From the NCBI GenBank assembly GCA_036785705.1, contig JAWUZG010000071.1:1244501-1308500 (forward strand): a DNA stretch of 64,000 nt. The letters run 5' to 3'. The notes beneath the pieces are model-generated. The model worked only from the letters and a program-made list of their open reading frames with translations. It searched no databases and was not told the DNA's origin. Of this stretch, positions 12,481 to 24,670 are shown in pieces. The number at the start of each line of letters is the position of its first letter. Position 1 is the stretch's first letter. Origin of the DNA: Acanthornis magna (lineage: Eukaryota > Chordata > Aves > Passeriformes > Acanthizidae). The position numbers and the translations under genes are program-made.

Positions 12481-15400
12481 CACTGACAGAACTTCACCTT
12501 TCCACAATGCTCCAGACTCTCTACTCTTTCAAGATCCTCAAGTTCGGCATTCCAGGTGATTTTACAGAAATATTCTGAAGTTCAGAAGATGAACAAGATG
12601 TCACATAGGGGTGTAAGTATGAAGACATGGAACAGCAAAAACTGTCAAATACATTTCTAAATAATCACCCAAATAGACCAATAAGGAAAAAAAACCAGAC
12701 GTGAGAGTAATATCAATGGCTGAAGTTAATGAAGATCTCAAGGCACTTGGAGAGTTTTTGATCTGAGTTAAAAACTGCAAGGACTTTTATACCACTTGAG
12801 GTACATGTTATATTTGGAATTTCTCCTGCAGAATACTTTCCTTCATCAAGACCTGAACTCATCTTTGTCAGTATTTGCACAAATGCAGCAATCATCCATA
12901 GTGCATGCCTTTTACAGCTGTAAGGTTATCCTCTATGTATTCTCAAACTCCCCCTGACACAGAACAACCCCACCCAAACCCAACCAAACAATCAAAAAAC
13001 AAGCAGGGATTCTTTTTTTTCTAAAATGAATAATTTTTTTCTCCCTAGACATTTGTGAAATTAGTTATTTTAGTTGTCACCCCTTTCAGAGAATGATGTT
13101 CATATCTAAAGTTAAAATTAATACAAATGACTGAAGAGGCACAGCCTCATTACAAAGGATTTATACACAAACCCTCTTATCAATACCAACCTCCTAGTTC
13201 TTAGACTCCTAAAGACAGAAATATGGAGCTACAAATAACATTCATTTCCCAATTACTATGCCAACCAGCTCTTTTATTATAGACTGTATTTGCATTTGAC
13301 TGACTGGCCTATTGGAAACACAGTGCTGCTACACCATCATCAAGCATTTTCTCTTTTTCAAAGACATAATCCAGACTATGCACACCAGTGTGCTATCTAT
13401 TGATTTAATCATTCCTTTACATTATAAGGGATTCTACTCTTTGCAAATCTGGATTTTTTATATACCTTCATGTTCGAATTTTAACAGTTATAAAATAATG
13501 GGAATTCGTTGCAGAGTAATTGTTTCTTGACTTATGCATGAGTCTACTGATTTTCTTTTATTTTTCATAGGTGGTACATTTGAGAATTCAAAGAAGCATT
13601 GTTTTGTATTTGTATTTTCTTTACAGTTAAGATCGGCATATAATATATGTAAAAAGTTTAGTCTTCTTTTATATCATGAATAATCTATGAACAGATGGAT
13701 TCCTAGACGTCGACCTTTTATTAACAATTTTTATATAAGGAGTGTAAAAATTAATTCAGTTCTCAGGGTGTTAATGTACAACCCTTTGGGTGCCTGCTAA
13801 TCATTCCAAGGAATAAACTTGTAACATAGGTGTTTGTCTAACCTGTAGGAAACCTGAGATCTCCAGTGTGCTGTCAAGCAGGTCTGTTAATTTGTGATCT
13901 TCCATAAAAAAATGTTTCCTGTTCAGTGTCTACTAAATTCTTTCAGGAGGGGATTTCCTCTTTTTTGTCATCTTGATTCAGGCATTGTAATAAAGGCATG
14001 ATTATCTGGTTTGTGACATTTAATAGGCTAGTCTGGATACCAAAAACGTCATGGGGCAGAAAGCGCAAATCAAAAAAATAAAGTTAGAACAAGTAAAATA
14101 CTAGAATTCAAATAGTCACAAATACTGTTTTCCATTATTTATGCAGGTATAATTGATTTTAATCTTCTCTTATTGGTTCTTAATCTAATTTTTTCGGAGT
14201 CAGGCTTACAGTGAATCTCTGACTGCACTGGCACACAAGTTTAACAGAAAGTCTCACAGTCGCTGCATGTGGCCAGGGCTGGGAACTGAGGAATGAAGTG
14301 CAATATTTTGCTATTATAAAATTATGTCTCTTCATCCTTCTTTATATTGGGAGAAAGAAGAGATATTGATGGAAAAAATTCACCTTGTTTCTTCAGTTAT
14401 ATCAAATTGTCTTTATGATATTTTTATATATATCTGGGAGTATGGCAGAAAACTGTAGTGCTCTGCTTTGCATTGTGTCTAAAATTATACTCATCATGGT
14501 TTCAGAACAAGAAAGAAAAGACACCTCTCCTGTCCCACTGAAACATTTGGGGTTCTACACCAAGGACACCGTGGCCAAAAATATGTTACAAAGACTTCTG
14601 AAATAGAAACTGGCAAATGAAAAGCGTTGTTATTCCATGAATTCAAAAATATTTCAGAATTAAAACAACAAAGAAATAATGAGGAGAATTGCTCAAAAAG
14701 TCAACATTTTAAAGAGATCAATATTCAAATATTAACACTTCAAAATTCTACCAGTACACTGCTTTTCAGTAACATTCATGACAAATTGTGTCACTCGTCT
14801 ATTGAATGCCACGTTGTGGAAATGCACTGGTGGAACAACACCCATTTTTGTATACAAATACTGCAATGATGCATCAGATTACACAAGAAGTATTTTTGGT
14901 ATGGACACAGATTAAAATAAAGTTGGGTAAATGGAAAAAAAATCTTAAGAAAATTCTGCCGTGCTCTGTGACACAGATGTGTAAAATCTTGACATATTTC
15001 AAATTTCTTTCAAAGATACATCCTTCCCATTTTTCTCAGGGATGATTTCAAAACGGCTCTGCTCCTTCCTCTGCTTGCTACAACTAAAATTAAAAGTAAA
15101 ACGAAATCTACATCTTTATTATTCATATTGTATTCAAAAGCATGTACTATTCAACGAAAACAAGAAATGCCTCACTTTTTATGGGCAAAACACCATTCAA
15201 ATATCCTTATGTACATCTTACAGGGGAAATTTTTCATCTATATAAATCCACCTTGATGACTTTTTAATTTCAATTTACGGTGCTTTTGTATATGATATTA
15301 AAACAGTAAGCAGTGTCATTTAATTGAATTGAAAGGCAATATGATGATAGTGAGTTCAGTCATGCTTTTACTGTTAACACTGGTGCAATGATTTATTCAT

Positions 15401-15884
15401 TTGTCATTCCACTTACTTTTGTGTTCGAACAAACATAAATTAAAGTTACACCTCTTCATAACTACCAGTTGGCACATATGGGATACTGGTAATGACATAT
15501 ACATAAATAATTAGCAGAGATCATTATATATGTATGTTCAATTCTGAATCAAAAAATTTCTGACTTTGTCTAGTAAAAACTATCACTCCTGCCATGTGCA
15601 CATTCCTCTCTTTCAGAAAACACCATCATAAATTTACTGACTGGTGTGTCAAATGAGAGGAATTGTAATTAAGTAGAAAACTGCAAAGGAAATCCAAGTC
15701 AAACCACAAGAAGTTAGAGGTTATGATCAGAGACAGTCAGCAAGGAGTGGCATTACTGAAATGGAAATGGTTGGTAAACACTGGCCAGGCCTTAGCACAT
15801 TGCTAATATTAGCAGTTTATCTAAATAAAGAGAGGGGCATTCAAACAGACTTCAATTCCAGGACAAAATGTGGAAATTTACAAT
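12481..15884. other. AT-rich intron, nothing recognised
   Basis: Only short frames with A/T-biased residue composition. No repeats beyond brief A or T runs. Confidence 0.6.
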
Positions 15885-15933
15885 TTTAGTTTAGTTTAGT
15901 TTAGTTTAGTTTAGTTTAGTTTAGTTTAGTTTA
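15885..15933. repeat. (TTTAG)n pentanucleotide microsatellite
   Basis: Almost ten perfect tandem copies of TTTAG span 49 bp with no interruptions. It is a clean pentamer array, likely polymorphic. Confidence 0.98.
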
Positions 15934-16357
15934 ATTCTGAACTGGAATGATTTAACATCTCTATTAATGTATCACTTGGAGCCTTTCTCCCCAGAGAAGT
16001 CTAGAGGTCAGGGCACGTGCCTTGCACTGGAAGCTGTGCCTGAGGCCCTTTGATGCCAGCCTTAGGCACAGAACTAGAGTCACTCACATTTTGCAGTCCT
16101 GCAATCAAAACAATGTCCATTCACTAGCCACTTTTCATTTTTAATTAATTCTGTTGTACTTTTTTTATTTATTGGAGAGTAAAAATAAATGGTTTTAAGG
16201 AGAAAGGGACACTCCAGGTCTTGTATATCCTACGCAATATCCTCAGCACTCTGCTTTGGTTTGACTAAATCTTGAAAATTCTTACATTAAGAGTAACCAT
16301 ATTTTTCAGCAAAAACAGCATTATGGCACTTTGTGTTTTCTGATTATTCATCTCCAC

Positions 16358-16484
16358 CAGTGACCATAAACAGCTGGCACTAGTGCCAAGTTTGTTACAG
16401 AGAGATTAATGTTGGCAGCACAAGAGCTTCTGAGCTTTTTAAAATAAATTTGGCACCAAGCTCTAAAAGGGTTCATCATCACTG
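16358..16484. mobile_element. Possible ancient hAT non-autonomous element
   Basis: The segment starts CAGTGACCATAAACAGCTGG with CACTAGTGCCA and ends TTGGCACCAAGCTCTAAAAG plus GGTTCATCATCACTG. The CAGTG...CACTG ends and the CTCTAAAAGG-TTC-CATCACTG right terminus resemble the inverted termini of amniote Charlie/hAT-type MITEs. The flanks ATCTCCAC and ATCTAGAT could be a degenerate 8-bp target-site duplication (5 of 8 match). There is no coding capacity. Confidence 0.4.
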
Positions 16485-17128
16485 ATCTAGATTATATCCT
16501 CTTCTATCAGAAAATAAGATTCAAAATTCCTATCTAAATAAACACTCCTGATTTATTTGTATTTTCTTCCCCTAGATTAATTCATATAGGAAGAATGCTC
16601 TGAAGTCATCTGCAAACTCACTGCATTTTTCACTCCCTGTCTCTAAAAAACTCGTGTCTGCTGCTTTAGTGTGACGTAACTGTTACTGTACTAATGTTAA
16701 TTATCGCATTTTAATTTTTGGCTACCACACTCACTTGATGCCATTGCACTCATGTCTGTCCTAAAACCAGGACCTAAACTAGCTGAGGCTAGCAGCTGTC
16801 TTTTTAATGTTGGGTCCAGTGTCTAGCAAAAACAAGTTCCCAACTCGAACCTCAACATGCTGCAGCACTACAGATGTTAAATTTCATAATAATGATTGTA
16901 CCTTCCTCGTGTAGTGATTATTAGCAAAGCTGTGCTGCTTTCAAAGAGCCCTTGTTTTTACTTTTCACCAGCAGCTGAAGCAAGGAACACATTTCCATTA
17001 CAAGATGAAGCTGTACAATCTCATCCAACAAATGATCTCACTATGACCCTCACACTAACTTTGCTATTAAGCAAAAACAGGCACATTTTCAAATATTGAT
17101 TTCAACTAATGTCTGATCCTAACAGGCA

Positions 17129-17199
17129 TGATCTTATCAGGGCCTCGCTATAATAGAAGGAGTGTCAGAGTTAAACAGAATAGGTTTAGATAAGATCAC
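17129..17199. promoter_or_regulatory. Inverted pair of GATAAGATCA motifs
   Basis: TGATCTTATCA at 17129-17139 and AGATAAGATCAC at 17188-17199 face each other across about 48 bp. Both contain a consensus WGATAAG and share the 10-mer GATAAGATCA with the copy at 36724. This could be a GATA-factor binding element; that function is inference. Confidence 0.4.
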
Positions 17200-17463
17200 A
17201 ATCTTCCTCACCATGATGTGATGCTATCACTGAGTGAGTATAGTATTTGAAGTAATTATCATTAATAGATATTGGCAACAGGAAGAGTGGTCACTGCTAA
17301 GATCTAAACAAATTTGTGCATGATTAAATAAAACAAGTTTTATCTAAACAGGGGGTCAGGATATGTTATGTGCCCCAAGAGACTTTGCTGCCTTTATTTT
17401 TCTTTGAAATGATAGATATTGAATTAAGAGAGAAATATTGAGGAACAACATCGCTACCTTAGT

Positions 17464-17960
17464 TTGTTCTGTACCTTCTGTTTTGTGGCAAACTGCCACT
17501 TTAGTCTTCCTGCTGCTTTCCTGATGTCTACTTTGACCAGACGTCCAATGCCACATTGTGCTGACAGACCCTGGTGCCAGGGTTTGCCTGAAGAGCCATG
17601 GCCACAGCTGATTTCATGGCACCCTTCCTGCTTAGCAGAGAGTGGAGCAGCAAGGAACTGTCTCACAGGAGGTGCTGGAAGCAAAGGGTCATCTTTCTAT
17701 ACTTTGAGCCCTACAGCTGTTTCTTTACTCGAACTATTCCTTGCAGGAATTTGGGCAGCCCCGCAGTAGGCTAGCCTAGAGGACTGGTCTCCAGCAGAAG
17801 TGTGGGCTGTGGCAAAACCCACAAGAGTCTTACACAGTTGACAAACATCTGGCTTAGTTTGGTTTCGCTTCACCATTTTTTCTGATTGTGGTAGGGGCTC
17901 TGCATTGTCAGAAAGAAGGTGGTACTGTAAAAGGGAATACCTGCTTTGATGCGGCAAATT
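17464..17960. other. GC-richer intronic patch with open frames on both strands
   Basis: Frames of 101 codons (+) and 76-86 codons (-) overlap here. None resembles a known domain, and none is bounded by convincing splice signals. Opposite-strand overlap suggests compositional rather than coding origin. Confidence 0.35.
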
Positions 17961-19997
17961 CTACGTGAAGCTCTTAAACCTTCCTCCCCTGAAGCTCCTA
18001 ACTTGTAAGGCCAAAACAGCACGGAATAAAAATAATAACCTATAGCCCTGCAAAAAATTTTATCAATCTATGAAAACTGAAAACACCAATTAAAAAAAGT
18101 CAGTTGATAGTTATGTGTGTGCTTATTGCAATGAAATAGCAGAAGTATAGCTAAACTTTCATGGACCAAAGCCATACAAAAATAATACTTGAGAAAAGGG
18201 TGCAAATCTAAAATCCCCTTAACTATTCACCATTATAAAAAATAAGCCATTATGCAACATGTGCAACATGTAGAATCAACAGGGAGTAATCAGAATTCCA
18301 AGGTGCAATGTTCACTATGTCTATTGTGACAACAATATTGAACTCTAATACACTATTTTTTACCCTTACAGACATTAGCTAATTAAGTCAATTAAAAAAA
18401 CATTTCTGAATTAATAGTGAACTTGCACAAATATTGGTCCTCTATACAGAAAGCTACAGGCAGCTTTTCTACTTATCTTCATGTATTTGTCTTCTCAAAC
18501 GTGTGATTAACTCCAGAGCACTGAAATCTTTTTGATAATCACTGAAGATGAATGTATCAGGACAATCAGCAGCATATGGAACACAGAACACTGCCAGATG
18601 TTAACACACTAAAATAAAGCAGAACCATCCAAGTACTCTGTATCTTGTCTAAAAATAATATACTCATTGACCTTAACCCTATCAAACCAGTCCCAGTCTT
18701 CAAGGTCAAATAAATAACAAATATTTATCTTCTATGGAGAGGTTTACAGGCTGTACTTGCAGCATTCAGTGTCAGAAAATGCTAAGCATACCTCAGCCAT
18801 ACTGCTTTGAATGAAAGTTTGGGGTGCTTAGCACCTTCCACTAGGGCTCAGTGCTGGGCAAAATCAAATCCTAAGTGCACTATTAATCACTTGGAAATTT
18901 GCAATCACTGTGCATTCCCTTTCATTGCTTTATATTTTTTCAAAGACTACACATGGAAACAGAAAACCACCTAGATGAAAAAATACTCACAAATACCTGC
19001 GACCTCTAATGCATACTTCATTTGGAAGAGATTTGCCCATGCTCTAAGTTGTCTTGAAAGAATAGCTTCAACCCTCTTTGTTATCCCAGTACAGATTTAA
19101 AGTGAGAATATCAAGGCAGTGTGCTACTGTAGCTCTCACGAGTTTGCACACCGGGCTGCAGTGGGTAATGGCAGGAAATTCTGTGGAACTCTTTACTGCT
19201 CCATGCCTTGCAACTATCCCAAAGGAGAAGCTGCAAGTGCTTCAGTCCAACAGCACAGCCAAAGGAGCGCAGAAAACAATAAGAACATCATGACTGTATT
19301 CCTGAAGAGCTCAGAAGACCTCTCAGTAACAGTACCACTACTACATGGTAGTAATAGTGAACAAATGGATAGTCAAGTATCTTTGGTATGACTGACAAGA
19401 AAATGCTTATTAAAGGTCAGAAAGGGCATTTAGTCCCAAGTATGCCACCAGCCAGGGCAAGCCAACAGGTGCTACTACAAAGCCACTTCAACCCTGCAAC
19501 AAGTGCTAACAATTGGGCTTGGGAGAGGGAATGTGGGGAATGTTAAGGAGTCACAACCACACCAAGTGGTCTCATTTGCGAGGTCAGGTTTCAAAACATG
19601 TATATAATTCGTATTTTCCACTGCCAAATGTGGCAGGGTTGGGGGGGGAAGTGGTTTCAAAAGTAATCAGGGCATATGCAGTCATTCACTGCACACAGGT
19701 ATTATTTCTGTATGCATTTAAGAGATTTACTAGCACAGAAGCACAAAATGAGCTGGGAGGATGCTGGTGATGCCAAGAGCCTCCTTGCAAATGCTTCCAT
19801 ATCCAACCCATGGTGTATTCTGTGTTTTTCAGCCTGTCTAATCGGGGCTCTGGTACCTGATAGCGGATGACTGACTATAAAAATCAAGATTCAGCTTACT
19901 CCCTCAGGCATGCTGTACTGCCAGATCAAAGTGCACACACTTGGCATCCTGAAAATGCAATACTATTGCTCTCACTCCGCAAATGTGTGGCACAAAA

Positions 19998-20040
19998 ACT
20001 GGGGACAATGATCCTTAGAAACCTGGGACAACGATCCTTA
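19998..20040. repeat. Imperfect tandem duplication (about 22-24 bp)
   Basis: CTGGGGACAATGATCCTTAG and CTGGGACAACGATCCTTAT lie side by side with a few differences. Confidence 0.85.
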
Positions 20041-20419
20041 TATATTAGACAGTATTCCTTAAAAAAAAGAAGTACAGAAAACTTAGAAAGAACGTCCTAA
20101 GTAAAACTGTTAGTAATGTTTTGAAAAAGCTACATTGTTTTAATATTTGGCTATAATTCTAACTTTAGTTAGTAAGAAACTGGAGTAAGAAGGGAAAATA
20201 TTCAGAAGAAAGAAAACCTGCAGGCAGTTGAGAAGGGACATGCCAAAGAAATATAGCAGCTTACTTCCTTATCTCTCAGCTAGCCCTTGTTATATTTCAA
20301 TTAGATTTTGAAACCGGTATCCTATACTGGTGTGACCAACTGTCTAGCTTCCTGTAACGTCCCATCTGCCATCTTCCACAAAAAATCAGTGTCTCATTCT
20401 GGCCCTTTTAAAGCCAATC

Positions 20420-20662
20420 TTGAAAGATTTTAGCTACCTGCAGGCATTTCTGGGCAGCCGAACAAGTGAAGTTGGCTGCAGACATTTCTCAGCACCAGCC
20501 TGCCAAAAGCCACAGGGTCATCTGCTCCCTTTCCTTCCCCCACGCCACGGCTCAGCTGCGCCTGCACCGCTCCTGCCGCCTTGGTCCAGCCTGCTCCTAA
20601 ACACAGCAGCCACAGATTCACTGCAGCCTCCTCAACCTCCTCCAGCTTCCCACTCTCATTAA
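20420..20662. other. GC-rich intronic patch
   Basis: C-rich plus-strand sequence with several CpGs (CACGCCACGG, CTGCGCC, CTGCCGCC) in AT-rich surroundings. Overlapping frames of 80 (+) and 63 (-) codons are not recognisable. It could be a decayed retroposon or a regulatory element. Confidence 0.35.
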
Positions 20663-21876
20663 CACTAGGAAGCTCTTTCTCCTATCTAACCTAAATGTCC
20701 CTTGCAGATATCTTGCTGAGTCTGGAAGGTTCACCTAATGCAATCCTTCCTGTCGTTCCATGGCTTGTGATCCAGGTGGATCCAAGAAGCCAGGGAAATC
20801 CTCCACCACAGATGCATATAAGATTAAGATGGTATTTTGACGTGGAGAAGATGGGTTGACCAGACTGAGAAGGGAAACAGGAGGAAGGTAAAATATTGGA
20901 TCCCAAAAGAGAAAAATATGATCTAAAATTTAACAGATACAAACAACAAAATCCAGTATTTAATGCAGTAAATGTAACTGCATCCAAGACAAAGAAACAA
21001 CAGAAAAGCAAAGCAAGCAAGACATACTATAAGGTCCACTGCAGAATTAAAAATTAGCAATAGTAGAACCAGGCCTGCTTCAACACAAGCAGAAAAGAAA
21101 GAACTAAGATATTTGGGATCTACTATTGTTTTTTGCTTTATTGCTCTCTTTCCTTTATGCTAATTTGCCCCAGTTTTCTTCCAAAAGTGAGGACAACAGC
21201 TTGCAGGAGGGGGAGAGAGGGAAGAATCCTTCCTCACCTCCCCAGCTTCGAGGCACACCTCCCTCAGCTTCCCTAAACTTGTCTTTAATGTCCTCACACA
21301 TGGCAGGAGTTCCAGTTTCTTGTTTAAAAAAAGTGGTCATTTCATCCCCAGATCAGACACTGTCATGCGGAAAAGAAAGGTTTAAACAAAAAGAAATGTT
21401 CTGGGAAATGTGAGATGTTTATAAATAAATACATAAATAATAATTACTAACATATATGAAGCTTTTATTAAAAATAGTATCTTCTATGCATTTCAGATAT
21501 GAAATCAAATGTCAAAAACAAGATATAAAAGCTAAACTGTGACAGGAAGAATTTTAAATTATAAGACATATTCTCAGAGTGAGAATAATCTACATAAACT
21601 ATGATGATATCTCATATGTTATGTAGTTTTTTCTAAATGCATCAGTAGTGTTCTGAGTGCTATCCTTTTCTTACAGCACAGAAAGGACAGTATTCTGTAT
21701 ATGCAAAACTCAATTATTTCTTAAATATGTTAAAATAGCTCAAAAAAATTGTAACTGTATTTAATGATTCAAAAGTAGTAAAGCATTTTGTAAATACATT
21801 AAAATGCATTAGTAAAAAGAAAGGGGGCAAAAGTTTATGAATTAATATTCAGCTATTTAAGATGGGACATGATTAT

Positions 21877-22191
21877 CACAGAATAATAGAATCATTTAGG
21901 TTGGAAAAGACCTCTGAGATCATCAAGTCAAATCAAGTCCTTTGACTGATCACCATCTTGTCAGCTAGACCATGGCACTAAGTGCCACGTCCAGTCATTT
22001 CTTGAACCCCTCCAGGGATGGTGACTCCACCACCTCCCAGAGCAGCCCATTCCAATGTTTAACAATCCTTTCCGTGAAGAAATTCCTCCTGATGCCCAGC
22101 CTGAACCTCCCCTGGCGCACCTTGAGGCCGTTTCTTCTTGTCCTGACACTGGTTGCCTGGGAGAAGTGACCAACCCCACCTTGCTACAACC
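21877..22191 (-). mobile_element. CR1 LINE 3' fragment
   Basis: The plus strand opens with CACAGAATAATAGAATCAT, the reverse complement of the CR1 octamer tail, followed by TTTAGGTTGGAAAAGACCTC. It then shows typical CR1 reverse-strand text: CTCCAGGGATGGTGACTCC, AGCAGCCCATTCCAATG, GAAGAAATTCCTCCTGATG, and GCCGTTTCTTCTTGTCCTG. The element is 5' truncated and lies in the same orientation as ZFPM2. It is the least diverged CR1 copy in the window. Short open frames across it are remnants or shadows, not a gene. Confidence 0.95.
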
Positions 22192-22264
22192 AATGAAGCA
22201 ATATAAATATGAAACAATATAAAATCCAACCAGGCTGTGCACATAATTTACCACTCATGGAATA

Positions 22265-22560
22265 TCAGGACACCCAAACAAACCGATAAATAAACAACAT
22301 CATCAGGTAGAGTTGCTGATTAGTTAGCTGTCCTTGCTGCAGCCCTTCCCCTGCTGCAGGTGGTGTGGGGCTGGCAGGGAAGGTGAGGACACCAAGGGAC
22401 AGTGCCTCCTGTGCTCTTTGCTCGGGAGCCCTAACAGCTGGAGCTGATCTTTTGAGCTTCCCCGGAGTCTGAGGAGCCACCATGGGATTAGATTGATAAA
22501 ATTCTGGTTCTCCAGGCTTGATAAATGAGGCTCAGGATATTTATAAGTTTCACTCAGCAC
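22265..22560. other. GC-rich patch beside the CR1 fragment
   Basis: Non-CR1 sequence starting about 75 bp beyond the truncated 5' side of the CR1 copy is G/C-rich (CTGCTGCAGGTGGTGTGGGG). Two short minus-strand frames overlap. I do not recognise it. Confidence 0.35.
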
Positions 22561-22836
22561 TGAATTTCTCAGGCCAAGCTCTGAGTTTCTTTACCCATAC
22601 TTTGGCAGCGCAAAGGAGATCTGTTGCGTCTAGAGAAGGACACATTTTGCTACAGGGATACTTGTAGGCCGGGGGATACTTCAACATCATTAGAAAAGGA
22701 GCCACAGCTGAATGGTGAGGAAAGTTAAGCAAAATTATAGTATTTCAAATAAAACAGATTTTTAGGACCTAGTGACAGTCAGTATCTCCTTCTGACTAGA
22801 ATATGCTATTTTTATATACTCACAGTCACTTACATT

Positions 22837-22922
22837 GTATATATATATATATGTATGTATAGAGTTACTATATTTTAGTTACTATATTTTAATATAGTTA
22901 ATATAGTTACTATATTTTTTAA
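22837..22922. repeat. (TA)n plus 14-bp AT-rich tandem repeat
   Basis: A TA/TATG run is followed by copies of AGTTACTATATTTT at 22863, 22877 and 22905. A diverged copy (AATATAGTTAATAT) sits between the second and third. Confidence 0.93.
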
Positions 22923-23995
22923 CATATTTAAATATCTGGTTTTTATATATTTATGTATTCACACATACTGTACTAACAATACTTACTAGAATATCGAGAG
23001 GGTTTTTTCTGTTCAAAACACCCAAACCCACACTTTCACAGAACACAGTTAATTTGGCTGGCAATGAAACAACCAGAAATAACTTTTATTTCCATCATTC
23101 TTGAAAATTTATAGGCTACTTCTCTCAAGCATATTCAGATGAAAAGGGAACTGATCTTTGGAATTTCGATCGTTCCACCACACTGTATGAAAGTAATCAG
23201 CAAGCAGCCACTGTCTTAACTGAAACCACAGGTCCATTCCTTTACTTGAAGCAATTTATGTATTTAAATGAAGATAGACAATTATTTAAAATATGGTATT
23301 GTGACTACAATATGCTACCTTGGTCTGCACTTTTATTAACACAAACAAATTTTGACACCACCAAAATGTGACTTTGCACACCAAGATTTTCTCTTCAGCA
23401 CACTTATTCCAAACACCTGACCACTATGGCATCCACAAGTCTTACAGAAAGCCTCTGTTGATGTTTTCACAATCTTATGCATTTGTATGTCCAGACAGCA
23501 CATTTTGACAACATACTGAGCGGAACACAAGTGCTACCACAGTTCCACAGGCAACAGCATCACAGCGCTTCTTTCCACCACCAGTGTACCCTAAGGCTAA
23601 CTACCCGTGGGCAGGCACAGCTTTATGTGTAGGAAGCAAAAAAGTACCGAGGAGCTTCCAGGACATTTTATTTTCAAGTGGTCAAAGAGACAGCAAAAAC
23701 TTCCTACTCTTTCAGTTCCGTGCCCATTGTCTTAACCAAATTCTTGTCTTAACAATGCAAACATCTTCATAGACACAAGCACCTCCATAGCATCATATGC
23801 CATTAAAATGATGGAGCTAGAATTTCCCATGCTTGTTCTAGGAATGTGAAATGACTGAAAAAGTGTGTCAACATTTTAGAAACTGAATTTAATTTCAGAA
23901 TTAAAAAAAGATAGTGTTAACATTTAGTGAGAAGAAAATGATTCCTAAAACTGCTGAATATTTAAATCTGGCATTTTATATCTGCCTAGTCTATG

Positions 23996-24061
23996 TTTTA
24001 TAATGATACTTCTTATTTATGAAATATGTATATTTCATAAATAAGAAGTATCATTATAAAA
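23996..24061. repeat. Perfect 32-bp-arm palindrome (2-nt spacer)
   Basis: The left arm 23996-24027 (starting TTTTATAATGATACTTCTTA) is the exact reverse complement of the right arm 24030-24061 (ending AGAAGTATCATTATAAAA), with GT at the centre. There are no mismatches over 32 pairs, and the symmetry stops abruptly at both ends. It is AT-rich, so it could extrude a cruciform or fold as a long hairpin in RNA. The loop is too small for a typical microRNA precursor. It looks like a recent template-switch or inverted-duplication product, since an old one would have decayed. Confidence 0.97.
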
Positions 24062-24439
24062 AGCATGAATTGAAAAATTTTCCTCGGAGGACAACACTTA
24101 ATGTTACATTTCTCATTGTAAACACAGGTATAGGAATTGTGTCTGTTAGGTATTGTAGTGCACTGAGCTAGAGCTACAGGAATGACCTTAAATGGAGATA
24201 AATAAATTATTTCTCTAACATGAAGTTTTTAAATAAGACTACATCCCATTCTAAAAGTTGTGTGATAAATTTAGCAAAATCTACAACAACAAAACAAGCA
24301 TCTGAGTCTTAAAGCCTGTGGTACAGAGAAGATTAGACTAGGTAGATGACTATTAAGATTCAACAGCATAGAAGCACAAGAATATGTTGTTACTGAAGTT
24401 TATTGCAGTGACTTTATAATTAAGCCGCTTTTCTTCTCT

Positions 24440-24670
24440 CTCCTTTCCCCACTTCCTAAAATGCAAGAGCCTGGTGCCCGGAGATAGCATCTCCCTCTAC
24501 TGCCGTCTGGGAAGCCCTGGACCAAATTTTCTTGCTTTTTTTTCTGTCGCAGGCTCCTGACTTTGCCTCATCTTTCTGCAGAACCATCCCCTTGCTCTGC
24601 TCTCAGCAGCTGCCTGGCAATGTGCCCCCGGGTACATTCCCACTCTCAGAAGGACCCGCTACTGAAAAGA
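24440..24670. other. GC-richer intronic patch
   Basis: Pyrimidine-rich plus-strand text with a TTTTTTTTCTGTCGCAG acceptor-like run near 24535-24552 and a CCCCCGGG stretch at 24626-24633. No following open exon with a good donor was found. Confidence 0.3.

Noticed and set aside
17464..17957. Frames of 86-101 codons on both strands as genes
   Set aside because: Opposite-strand overlap, no splice signals and no recognisable domains point to composition.
21961..22254. 97-codon minus-strand frame
   Set aside because: It is mostly CR1-derived 3' sequence running into unique DNA, without protein similarity I recognise.
23996..24061. MicroRNA precursor at the long palindrome
   Set aside because: Perfect pairing with a 2-nt spacer and very high AT content is unlike a normal pre-miRNA with a proper loop and bulges.
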